Positions 25,800-33,806 of a stretch of 64,000 nucleotides of DNA are shown one piece after another (the stretch's first letter is position 1; every line of letters begins with the position of its first letter). The translations under genes and the position numbers were made by a program. The notes under the pieces were generated by a model. That model was given only the letters and a program-made list of their open reading frames with translations, was not told the DNA's origin and did not search any database. The stretch spans positions 62,001 through 126,000 of the forward strand of contig SAIW01000018.1 in the NCBI GenBank assembly GCA_004028795.1. The letters are read 5' to 3'. Source of the stretch: Chitinophagaceae bacterium. GTDB taxonomy: Bacteria > Bacteroidota > Bacteroidia > Chitinophagales > Chitinophagaceae.

Positions 25800-26834
25800 A
25801 TGCCTCGTATTACTTTAGTTGCAACTGTTGTATTGATATCCATATTAATTTCTTGTTCAAAGAATAATCCTGTTACACCTACGCCTACTCCTGTAAGCAC
25901 AGTTGATACGAATATAGTGCTGATTACAGGAAGTGTAGGTTACAATTTTGTTGATACCATTCAAATCCAAGGGACTATAACCGGTGTTTATAATAATGAG
26001 ATAATTAAAGAGTGTGGCCATTTTGTTTCCTATAGTTCTAAAATAACTGATTCAAAAGTTGATAGTACTGTTAAAACCGGCATTGGTCTGTATGGGAATA
26101 TAAACTCCGGCTTTAATTTACCTTTAGGAGATACTACTTATTACATCACTGCATATGCAAAAACGGTTAGTAATAAAATATATTATGGTTTAACGGTTGC
26201 CTATAAAGCTCCGAAGTTTAACTCACAACTATCATTGAATTTATTGGCTTATTATCCATTAAATGGTAATGCAGGAGATAGTAGTGGACATAATTTAAAC
26301 GGAACTGTTTCAGGTGCTACATTAACTAACGATAGATTTGGCTTAGCTAATAAAGCATACAATTTCGGAAACGCAAAAAGTATCTATGTGTCAAATTTCA
26401 CTATGAATGTGAATAATTTTACGTTGAGTTTTTGGTTTAAACAGAATACCAATAATTCTTCATCGCAAAGAATAGTTACCCATCATTGGGATGGCGGAGG
26501 TACCGGCTCATTTTCAAGTGCCATAGTAGGTAATACAATTAGCGGAAATTTTAAGAGCTCATTAAATGCGGATAATGGTTTTATCATTCCTTTCAATCAA
26601 ACTGCCAATACTTGGTATTTTTATACCATATCATATGATGGTTCAACCATGAAATGTTTCATCAATGGGGTACTTCAATGGCAAAATGCTTATAGTGGTG
26701 GCATGAAAACAAGTACTGATATTCTTTATTTTGGTGGCGATACTTTGTATCCTTTTTTGGGTGATGTAGATGATATTAGAATTTATGGCAGAGCGTTAAG
26801 AGTTTCTGAAATTAAATATTTGAATGCTAACTAA
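25800..26834 (+). CDS. Lipoprotein with a LamG/concanavalin-like domain
   Basis: A 344-residue lipoprotein. The signal peptide ends in the lipobox LISCSKNN (Cys at residue 19), followed by a Pro/Thr linker. Residues about 150-344 match the LamG/laminin-G-like jelly roll: NLLAYYPLNGNAGDSSGHNLNG, FTLSFWFKQN, WYFYTISYDGSTMKCFINGV and DVDDIRIYGRALRVSEI. Such domains bind carbohydrates or ligands at the cell surface. Its last codons overlap the convergent methyltransferase gene by four bases. The ligand is unknown. Confidence 0.85.
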   Translation: MPRITLVATVVLISILISCSKNNPVTPTPTPVSTVDTNIVLITGSVGYNFVDTIQIQGTITGVYNNEIIKECGHFVSYSSKITDSKVDSTVKTGIGLYGNINSGFNLPLGDTTYYITAYAKTVSNKIYYGLTVAYKAPKFNSQLSLNLLAYYPLNGNAGDSSGHNLNGTVSGATLTNDRFGLANKAYNFGNAKSIYVSNFTMNVNNFTLSFWFKQNTNNSSSQRIVTHHWDGGGTGSFSSAIVGNTISGNFKSSLNADNGFIIPFNQTANTWYFYTISYDGSTMKCFINGVLQWQNAYSGGMKTSTDILYFGGDTLYPFLGDVDDIRIYGRALRVSEIKYLNAN

Positions 26835-27580
26835 GCTTGCTTTACAGCAATTCTGCCTGTTTCATCCATTCTGTTTAAAAGAATAGATATTTTATTAGCT
26901 TCTAAATATTCATCAACGGCTTTCCTGCTTCCTTTCCAGAAACCATAATCATCAATAATTAATACCCCGCTTTTTTGTAATAAAGGATATAAATGAATCA
27001 TTTCATGTTTGGTTGATTCATACCAATCGGTATCTAATCTTAATAAGGCAATTTTACCCGGTAATTGTGCAGGGATGGTTTGCAGAATATCTCCTTCAAT
27101 AAAATGAATATTTACATATGGGTATTGTATTTTCTTAATATTAGCTTTTACTTCTTCCAAACCTGAATAAGCCCAAACTATGCTTTCTGTTTTCTTATCT
27201 ATATCATCCTTTAACTGAGAATTTGCATCTCTGTTTAATTGATCAACATCTTCTTCTGTAGGTGCAGTCATGCCTGCAAAAGTGTCGTATAAAAACAATT
27301 GTCTGTTTGTATCGCCTAATTGCTTTAACGTTTCAGCGATAGCCATCATACTGCCACCTTTCCAAACACCGCATTCAACAATATCACCTTCAATCTTATT
27401 TTCTATAATATACTTAACAGCTTCAATCAATCCATACAATCGTTCATTGCTTGTCATAGTATATGGACGTACTTTATTAATAATGTTTTTATGGAAGTCT
27501 TCAAAATCCGGTGGGAATAAAGCGATATTATTATCAAGACCAAATAAAACTTTGAATGCTTTAACAGGTTTAAATTTCAT
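26831..27580 (-). CDS. TylF/MycF-family O-methyltransferase
   Basis: A 249-residue SAM-dependent, metal-dependent methyltransferase of the TylF (macrocin O-methyltransferase) family. The SAM-binding motif is DIVECGVWKGGSMMAIAETL. Metal-binding Asp residues lie in LLRLDTDWYESTKHEM and VLIIDDYGFWKGSRKAV. In this setting it most likely methylates a sugar of a surface glycan. It lies 18 bases after the stop of the glycosyltransferase on the same strand. Confidence 0.9.
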   Translation of the reverse strand: MKFKPVKAFKVLFGLDNNIALFPPDFEDFHKNIINKVRPYTMTSNERLYGLIEAVKYIIENKIEGDIVECGVWKGGSMMAIAETLKQLGDTNRQLFLYDTFAGMTAPTEEDVDQLNRDANSQLKDDIDKKTESIVWAYSGLEEVKANIKKIQYPYVNIHFIEGDILQTIPAQLPGKIALLRLDTDWYESTKHEMIHLYPLLQKSGVLIIDDYGFWKGSRKAVDEYLEANKISILLNRMDETGRIAVKQA

Positions 27581-27598
27581 GTTGCAAATTAAAGTGAT

Positions 27599-28693
27599 TT
27601 ATGAACCCAATGTTTGGTATACAGCTGTTGTTTTCTGTAAAGTGTTTTGCCATGTAAAATCCTTAGCTTTTAATATGCCTGCTTTAGTTTTAATTTCCCG
27701 TTGTTCATGGTTATGTAAGGCATTTAAAATATCAGTACACATTTCTTCAGGATAATTTGAAGAAAAATAAAATGCCTCATCAGCAGCAATTTCAATCATG
27801 CTCGAGGCTGAATTGGTTAAAACCGGACAACCGCAAGCAAATGCTTCTACAATTGGAAATCCAAAACCTTCATATAAACTTGGATAGATTAATAAACTTG
27901 CATCTACGTATAATCGAGCTAATTGTTCATCATTTACTATTGCTTGATGAATAATTTTATTTGATAAATTATATTGATTAATTAAAGCAAGTTCCTTTGC
28001 AGTAAAAGGGTTATCACCTGCACAGATTAATTGATAATCACTTTCTTTTTTAAGAAATAAAATTGCTGCATTAAGGAATGCAGTAAAATTTTTATGAATG
28101 CCTGATCTGCTGCCAACATACAGAATATACTTTTTTCTGTTGCCTAAAGGGTTAATATCTGCTTGTAAAGAATTTCCATGATATATTGTACATATTTTAT
28201 CAGCGGGAATTGAAAACAGTTCTAATAAATCTTTTCTGGTAGATTCAGAAATAGCAATTACCCTATCTGCCCTTTGAATCATTTCTTTCCGTTGAGCAAT
28301 TAATCCGGTAAACTTCGGATTGATATTATTAAATTTTTCATCAACCAAATCATGTACAGTAACCACTAAAGGTTTACCGATATTATATTTTAAAAGATGG
28401 CTGTTATAATACGTAGGATGATAGATGTCAAATTCCTGCTTTTGCAGTTTTTTTTGTGTAATAAAATCATTCAACAGTCTTACTATATCTTTCTTGCCTT
28501 TAAAAGAAGCCGTTGAAAGTAAATTTCTTTCATTAATCAATTCATTTGCAAAAAAGTTATTAGTAAACCTTGCTGAAAAACTTGATTGTATTTGTTGATT
28601 ATTTGCAAAACCTTTTATCAATTCAAAAAAATATCTTGATATGCCACCAAAGTTTTGTCTGCAAAAAATCTGGTGGTCGTAAAATACTCTCAT
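27599..28693 (-). CDS. Glycosyltransferase family 4-type
   Basis: A 364-residue GT-B fold glycosyltransferase. The N-terminal domain has the Gly-rich CRQNFGGISRYFFELIKGF acceptor loop and VVTVHDLVDE. The C-terminal donor domain has YILYVGSRSGIHKNFTAFL and the E-x7-E signature in SLYEGFGFPIVEAFACGCPV. It leads a two-gene operon with the TylF-type methyltransferase. Sugar and acceptor are unknown. Confidence 0.92.
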   Translation of the reverse strand: MRVFYDHQIFCRQNFGGISRYFFELIKGFANNQQIQSSFSARFTNNFFANELINERNLLSTASFKGKKDIVRLLNDFITQKKLQKQEFDIYHPTYYNSHLLKYNIGKPLVVTVHDLVDEKFNNINPKFTGLIAQRKEMIQRADRVIAISESTRKDLLELFSIPADKICTIYHGNSLQADINPLGNRKKYILYVGSRSGIHKNFTAFLNAAILFLKKESDYQLICAGDNPFTAKELALINQYNLSNKIIHQAIVNDEQLARLYVDASLLIYPSLYEGFGFPIVEAFACGCPVLTNSASSMIEIAADEAFYFSSNYPEEMCTDILNALHNHEQREIKTKAGILKAKDFTWQNTLQKTTAVYQTLGS

Positions 28694-28749
28694 GCTTATT
28701 CTAAATTAAATTACTTTATTTTGATAGCTTTAAATCAATCGGTTTCTGA

Positions 28750-29466
28750 ATGAAAGATATGGTACCTAAAGACTTTAATCCTCCTTTATCGCATCCTTTA
28801 TATTTTATGCGAAAAGGGCTTTATAACAAAATTAGCCAGTACAGCAATATGCTTAGCGGTAAACTGCTTGATTTTGGTTGCGGTGCAAAACCTTATCAAT
28901 CATTATTTGAAAATATTGAAACTTATACGGGTGTTGATTATAACAGTGATGGACACAGCCATACTAATGAACAGATTGATTTTTTTTACGACGGTAAAAC
29001 TTTGCCCTTTGAGAATGAGCAATTCAACAGCATTTTTACCAGTGAAGTTTTTGAACATGTTTTTAATTTGAATGAAATATTACCCGAATTACATCGTGTT
29101 TTGAAAAAAGATGGAAGGATTTTAGTTACTTGCCCTTTTGTTTGGGAAGAGCATGAAATACCTAATGATTATGCCCGATATACTCAATTTGCCTTAAAAG
29201 ATTTACTACAAAAAAATGGCTTTGAAGTTGAAGTAATTGACAAAAGCGGGCATACACTATCGGCTATACATCAATTATTTATTATTTATCTGAATGATTA
29301 CTGGTTGCACCATGTTGTATTCTTCTCAAAAATTAATTTCTTTAAAAAAATAGTACGACAAATTGCAGTACCTTTTTTAAATGGTTTATTCAAACTGGTT
29401 GAACCGGTTTATCCTAAAAATCAAAAATTATATTTAAGCAACATTATTATAGCTAAAAAATTATGA
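28750..29466 (+). CDS. Class I SAM-dependent methyltransferase
   Basis: A 238-residue methyltransferase. The SAM site is KLLDFGCGAKPYQSLF, with the acidic loop TYTGVDYNSD, motif LPFENEQFNSIFTSEVFEHVF and LHRVLKKDGRILVTCPFVW. The C-terminal part carries a hydrophobic stretch. It is divergent from the glycosyltransferase at 28693 and overlaps the next gene by four bases (ATGA). Its place in the glycan region suggests a sugar or lipid-linked substrate. Confidence 0.88.
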   Translation: MKDMVPKDFNPPLSHPLYFMRKGLYNKISQYSNMLSGKLLDFGCGAKPYQSLFENIETYTGVDYNSDGHSHTNEQIDFFYDGKTLPFENEQFNSIFTSEVFEHVFNLNEILPELHRVLKKDGRILVTCPFVWEEHEIPNDYARYTQFALKDLLQKNGFEVEVIDKSGHTLSAIHQLFIIYLNDYWLHHVVFFSKINFFKKIVRQIAVPFLNGLFKLVEPVYPKNQKLYLSNIIIAKKL

Positions 29467-30437
29467 AGAAAATAGCTTACACAGTTTGTTCTGCTAACCA
29501 TTTGGCTTATGCTAAAACAATGGCTGATTCTTTTAGTAAGCATAATAATGATTACCATGTATTTATTTGTTTAGTTGATAAAATAAACGGAAGATTTGAC
29601 AGTAATTTTTTTAAACCTTATTTATTAATAGAAGCAGAAAATATTGGTATTGATTCATTCGAAAAAATGAGTAATCAATATACCATTATAGAATTGAACT
29701 GTGCTGTAAAACCTTTTATGGCTCAGTATTTAATAAAAGAATACAATCCTGAGATATTGATTTATGTTGATACAGATATTTATTTTTATCAATCTTTAAA
29801 TACCATCGAAAAACAATTAGAAACTTCATCTATTATTCTTACACCACATTATACAACACCAATTAATGATAAAAGACTTTCCACAGAAAGAGATGTTATA
29901 CGCTCCGGTTTATATAACGCAGGCTTTATTGCAATGAAGGTTACTGATATAACCAAAGATTTTTTACAATGGTGGAGTAATCATTTAATTGATGAATGTT
30001 ATTACAATTTTGCAGAAGGTATGGGCGTTGACCAAACCTGGTTAAATTTAGTTCCTTTGTTTTTTGATGAAGTAATTGTTTCAAATAATAAAGGTTTAAA
30101 CGTTGCTTATTGGAACCTGCATGAAAGGAGTTTATCTATTAAACACAATTCAGTTGTAGTTAATGAAAATGAGCCGTTGATATTTCTTCATATCAGTGGA
30201 TATAAATTTGAGATGCCCGAAATACTATCTAAACATCAAAACAGATTCGACTTAAGTAATCTTCCTGTATTAAGAAATTTATTGGAAGATTATACAAAAG
30301 AAGTGAAAGCGAATGGCTATGATATGTTTATAAACTTAAATTGCTTTTATTCAAAACCGGTAAAAAAATCTACCGGATTAATGAGGACAATAAATAAGTT
30401 GTTAAAACCTTTAGGAGTTAAAATATCGAATTTATAG
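29463..30437 (+). CDS. Putative glycosyltransferase, GT8/GT-A-like
   Basis: A 324-residue protein with the GT-A fold pattern: IAYTVCSANHLAYAKTMADSF at the N terminus and the metal-binding DTD in EILIYVDTDIYFYQSL. GLYNAGFIAMK and GMGVDQTWLNLVPLFF follow, the latter like the acceptor-side motif of GT8-type enzymes. It is translationally coupled to the methyltransferase before it and ends convergently with the methyltransferase at 30432, with a six-base overlap. Confidence 0.82.
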   Translation: MKKIAYTVCSANHLAYAKTMADSFSKHNNDYHVFICLVDKINGRFDSNFFKPYLLIEAENIGIDSFEKMSNQYTIIELNCAVKPFMAQYLIKEYNPEILIYVDTDIYFYQSLNTIEKQLETSSIILTPHYTTPINDKRLSTERDVIRSGLYNAGFIAMKVTDITKDFLQWWSNHLIDECYYNFAEGMGVDQTWLNLVPLFFDEVIVSNNKGLNVAYWNLHERSLSIKHNSVVVNENEPLIFLHISGYKFEMPEILSKHQNRFDLSNLPVLRNLLEDYTKEVKANGYDMFINLNCFYSKPVKKSTGLMRTINKLLKPLGVKISNL

Positions 30438-31022
30438 CTTCTCAACTTTTAAAACCATCACAACATTGTAATCAATTTCGCAATCACTTTTAAAAATCAA
30501 ATCGTATTTAATGTTCTCAATTTTATTCAATTGATTTGTCATGTATGCTAAACCCATTTCCTGATGAACATGATAAGGATTTAAAGGCTGCCCTCTCTTA
30601 TTGCAAACCTCTTCATATTTTTTTTGGTTGGGAAAAACTAATATCAAATTACCTCCATTCTTTAGAACACGAATAAACTTTTTAAGTCCATCAATGGTAT
30701 CAGTAAAATCTTTAATTAAGTGACTTGTATAAACATAATCATACGTATTGTCAGCAACAGGTATTTCTCCATTAATAATATCGCAGCCTATATCAACTTT
30801 ATCTCTTCCTGCTTTTGCATATGGATTCGGGAAGTCAATTCCATCGCAGTTTTGTTTAACAATTTTATCTCCGCCAAAGCCTATATCACAACCTTTTCCA
30901 ACACAGTATTTTATTACCAGATGCCTAACTTTTTTTGTTTCTGAACCATAAGTAAATTCAATACCAAACCATCTATTAAGAGTTCCTTTAATCTTTCTGT
31001 TAATAAAAATTTCTAAGTCCAT
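30432..31022 (-). CDS. Class I SAM-dependent methyltransferase
   Basis: A 196-residue methyltransferase. KGCDIGFGGDKIV stands for motif I, with KVDIGCDIINGEIP as motif II. NTYDYVYTSHLIKDF and FIRVLKNGGNLILVFPN are the later core blocks. It is last in the reverse-strand operon that starts at yfhO (36323), ten bases after the GT2 stop. Substrate unknown. Confidence 0.82.
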   Translation of the reverse strand: MDLEIFINRKIKGTLNRWFGIEFTYGSETKKVRHLVIKYCVGKGCDIGFGGDKIVKQNCDGIDFPNPYAKAGRDKVDIGCDIINGEIPVADNTYDYVYTSHLIKDFTDTIDGLKKFIRVLKNGGNLILVFPNQKKYEEVCNKRGQPLNPYHVHQEMGLAYMTNQLNKIENIKYDLIFKSDCEIDYNVVMVLKVEKL

Positions 31023-31032
31023 AACTTATTTT

Positions 31033-31950
31033 TTATTTCCCCACTAAACCTTTCCATGCATCTATTCTGAATTGAATAACAGGCATTGCTTTAGCAGAGT
31101 TACCTTGTAAAATATATTTAATAGCAAGTACAACAGATGCTCCGAGTTTTATAAAGTATTCAACATTTTTTTTAATGTAAGCAATATTACTGATTGCTTT
31201 TACTCTTCTTCTTTCGCCTCTGCCGATACCGCTTGCAACGCGGTACATATATTCTTTAGTCAGTTTTTTTACTTCAACAACATGCTGAACAATTATAGCT
31301 GGGTCGTAATAAATTTTATTTCCTAAAGCTTGCAACTTATAGAAAAATTCTTTGCCTTCTCCGCCAATACGCAATGTGCCAACAACACCCGGCAATTCAG
31401 TATTAAAACCGTTTACTTTTCTGAAGTCATCGGTTTTAATAATCATGTTAGATTCTAAAGGATATTTTCCTTCTGCGAACACACAAACTTCTTTACTGTA
31501 ATCAAAATTGCCAACCAATGACGCAACATAATAACTCATCCATACGGGTTCTGCGGGAATATACTTCGGAATAATTCTTCCGCCTAAACCTCCTGCATCT
31601 GTATGTTCTTTAAAGAAATTTACAATACGTTCTAAATAATCTTTTTCAGCAATCGCATCATCATCCATAAAACATAAAAGGGGAGAGGTTGCTAAAGCAG
31701 CACCTGTATTTCTTGCATAAGATGCACCTTGCTGTAATTCTTCAACATAAATAAAATTAGCATCGGTATGAGCTAAAATGTATTCTTCAACAATTGCTTT
31801 GGTGTTATCTGTTGAATTATTATTGGCAATAATTACTTCAAACCTGCTTTTATGTAATGTTTGATGATACAGACTTTCCATGGCATCCTTTATATAGTCT
31901 GCACGGTTATAAGTACATATTACTACTGATATTTCCAAAGCTTCACTCAT
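31033..31950 (-). CDS. Glycosyltransferase family 2
   Basis: A 305-residue GT-A glycosyltransferase. VVICTYNRADYIKDAMESL binds the nucleotide sugar and CFMDDDAIAEKDYLE holds the metal-binding DDD. GEGKEFFYKLQALG resembles the [ED]-E-x-D acceptor region, shifted in form. The C-terminal part carries hydrophobic helices. It starts two bases after the amidase stop in the same operon. Confidence 0.92.
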   Translation of the reverse strand: MSEALEISVVICTYNRADYIKDAMESLYHQTLHKSRFEVIIANNNSTDNTKAIVEEYILAHTDANFIYVEELQQGASYARNTGAALATSPLLCFMDDDAIAEKDYLERIVNFFKEHTDAGGLGGRIIPKYIPAEPVWMSYYVASLVGNFDYSKEVCVFAEGKYPLESNMIIKTDDFRKVNGFNTELPGVVGTLRIGGEGKEFFYKLQALGNKIYYDPAIIVQHVVEVKKLTKEYMYRVASGIGRGERRRVKAISNIAYIKKNVEYFIKLGASVVLAIKYILQGNSAKAMPVIQFRIDAWKGLVGK

Positions 31951-31952
31951 GC

Positions 31953-32675
31953 TTATTTAAATTTTTTTTCAGACATCCATGCTGCCAGTTCCATCTTCAA
32001 TGCTTGCCCTATTTTCTTTCTCCCCTCATTACTAAGCAACAATGTTCTGCTTGCTTCATTATCACCTATTTCTAACAATACACGATAAGTTGCAGTATTT
32101 ACATTCTCGTCTAAACTATAAAAGCTTAGTTTATTGGTTTCTTTACAGCGATAATCGTTTCTGCCGGTTGTACTGTCTAATAAAACACCCCTGTTTTCTA
32201 AATCAGTTGCTGCGGAAATTGCTTTAATTAATCTACCTGCTAATTCTCTGTTTTCATTTTCATATTTATCTCCATAATGAATATAACCCCATACTGCATT
32301 GCGTTTTGTGCCACCGTTATTATGTACAGCAATAAAAATAGTAGGGTGTAATTTATTGGCTTCCTGTAATTCAAAAGCATAGCCGGAAATCTTTCCATCA
32401 ATTATTGCTGCCGTATGTTCAACAGAAGTGTTACTACCTCTGTCTGCATGATGCACATTGTTATTCCCCAAACTCCACACTTTATATTCTTTTAATTTGG
32501 GGTTGGTTTCTATTGCGGCTTCAACTATTGCATTGCATGTTTCAGCTTCAGAGAAATCTTTTCCTGTATCTGTTTGATGAGATGGCTGCCAAACCACAAC
32601 TACTTTGTTTTTCTCAATTACAAAAGATTGACTGATTGCTGCCATGGCCAATAAAAAAAGAAAGCTCTTTTTCAT
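31953..32675 (-). CDS. Exported N-acetylmuramoyl-L-alanine amidase (Amidase_3-like)
   Basis: A 240-residue exported hydrolase resembling zinc amidases that cut the peptide from N-acetylmuramic acid in peptidoglycan. After the signal peptide MKKSFLFLLAMAAISQSFV come the candidate zinc ligands: His in WQPSHQTDTGKD, Glu in the following acidic stretch and His in FIAVHNNGG. The catalytic Glu is in VLLEIGDNEAS. The ATG at 32675 gives the signal peptide at the N terminus and overlaps the upstream glycosyltransferase stop by four bases; an in-frame ATG at 32732 would bury it. It is unusual inside a glycosyltransferase operon. Confidence 0.82.
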   Translation of the reverse strand: MKKSFLFLLAMAAISQSFVIEKNKVVVVWQPSHQTDTGKDFSEAETCNAIVEAAIETNPKLKEYKVWSLGNNNVHHADRGSNTSVEHTAAIIDGKISGYAFELQEANKLHPTIFIAVHNNGGTKRNAVWGYIHYGDKYENENRELAGRLIKAISAATDLENRGVLLDSTTGRNDYRCKETNKLSFYSLDENVNTATYRVLLEIGDNEASRTLLLSNEGRKKIGQALKMELAAWMSEKKFK

Positions 32676-33802
32676 TTGGAACTGTTTAATGATTGTAAAG
32701 ATAAAGTTGCATGATGAATGATATTGCCCCAATAATAAGTATCATAAAATGATGGTTGTGTGTCTTCATTTTTAATAACCTTTATCTTCATCATTGCTTC
32801 GCTGAAAGCCTTATAATTATTGGATTTTACAGGAATCAGTTTATTGGGTGCAGTTGAAACGCCAATTCCTTTTATACTTTTTTCATCAGCAATTACTAAA
32901 GTGTTATTTGCCAATGCTTCAATAATTTTTGTTTTAATTCCTGTTGCTAAAGAGGAGGGAACAATAAATGCATCAGCAGCTTTCAGATAAATATTGATAT
33001 CATCAACAAACCCTGCATAAATTATATTATTACAAGTATTTATCTCTTTCAATAAATCTTCTTTAATCCTGTTGCCGCAAATAATCATTTTGTATTGAAA
33101 ATGATAGTGCAGCAATAAAGGCGTTAACTCTTCAATAATAATTTTTATTGAATGAATATTCGGTTCAAAATCTAATGTTCCGTTAAAGAGAAAAATAGGT
33201 TCTTGCTTTTGAATGGTATGTTTTTCACAAATCCGGTTTCTGCATATTGCTTTATCAGTTGCAGAAGGAATTGCTTTCAAATCTGTTCCAAAAGGAACAA
33301 TTGAATAGGAGCGATTTTTTATTTTCCAAACATTGTTTGCATAGTCAGCATCATCTTTTGTTTTATAAAAAATATGGTTTGCTTTTGTATGAACAAATCT
33401 TTCATACTGTTCATACAATTTCCACCAAAACTTACCTGCTGTTTTAAAACGCTGAGCTTCTATATTGTGTGAGTGTATTACGAAAGGCTTTCCTGTAAAG
33501 GCTTTCAGTAAAATACCTATAATTCCGAAATAAGAATGTTCTACAATAATTATATCAATCTTATGTTGCCTTATTAAATACACCAGCTTATTAATGTAAA
33601 AGATATTTAACCAGCCCCAATTATGATGAAATAAAAAATGATACTGTTTCTTTACAGCGAAAGGAACAGTAACATTATCACTGGAAGTAACCAAAATTGT
33701 TTCAACTTCTTTTGAAAGATATTCATAGAATTTAGCTACACCTTTTTGTCCGCCCATATAGGCAGGAAAAACTTTGTAGGAAACAATTCCCATTACTGTC
33801 AT
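32672..33802 (-). CDS. Glycosyltransferase family 4-type
   Basis: A 376-residue GT-B fold glycosyltransferase. The N-terminal part shows YMGGQKGVAKFYEYLS and FVIHSHNIEAQRFK. The donor domain shows PIFLFNGTLDFEPNIHS, AADAFIVPSSLATGIKTKIIEALA (GT4-like E-x7-E region in altered form) and ANNTLVIADEKS. It starts four bases after yfhO and overlaps the amidase by four bases, so it is within the same operon. Sugar unknown. Confidence 0.88.
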   Translation of the reverse strand: MTVMGIVSYKVFPAYMGGQKGVAKFYEYLSKEVETILVTSSDNVTVPFAVKKQYHFLFHHNWGWLNIFYINKLVYLIRQHKIDIIIVEHSYFGIIGILLKAFTGKPFVIHSHNIEAQRFKTAGKFWWKLYEQYERFVHTKANHIFYKTKDDADYANNVWKIKNRSYSIVPFGTDLKAIPSATDKAICRNRICEKHTIQKQEPIFLFNGTLDFEPNIHSIKIIIEELTPLLLHYHFQYKMIICGNRIKEDLLKEINTCNNIIYAGFVDDINIYLKAADAFIVPSSLATGIKTKIIEALANNTLVIADEKSIKGIGVSTAPNKLIPVKSNNYKAFSEAMMKIKVIKNEDTQPSFYDTYYWGNIIHHATLSLQSLNSSK

Positions 33803-33806
33803 TGCA

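Noticed and set aside
27270-27755. A 161-codon open frame on the + strand
   Set aside because: It lies antisense to the TylF-type methyltransferase and the glycosyltransferase, both with clear motifs; a shadow frame.
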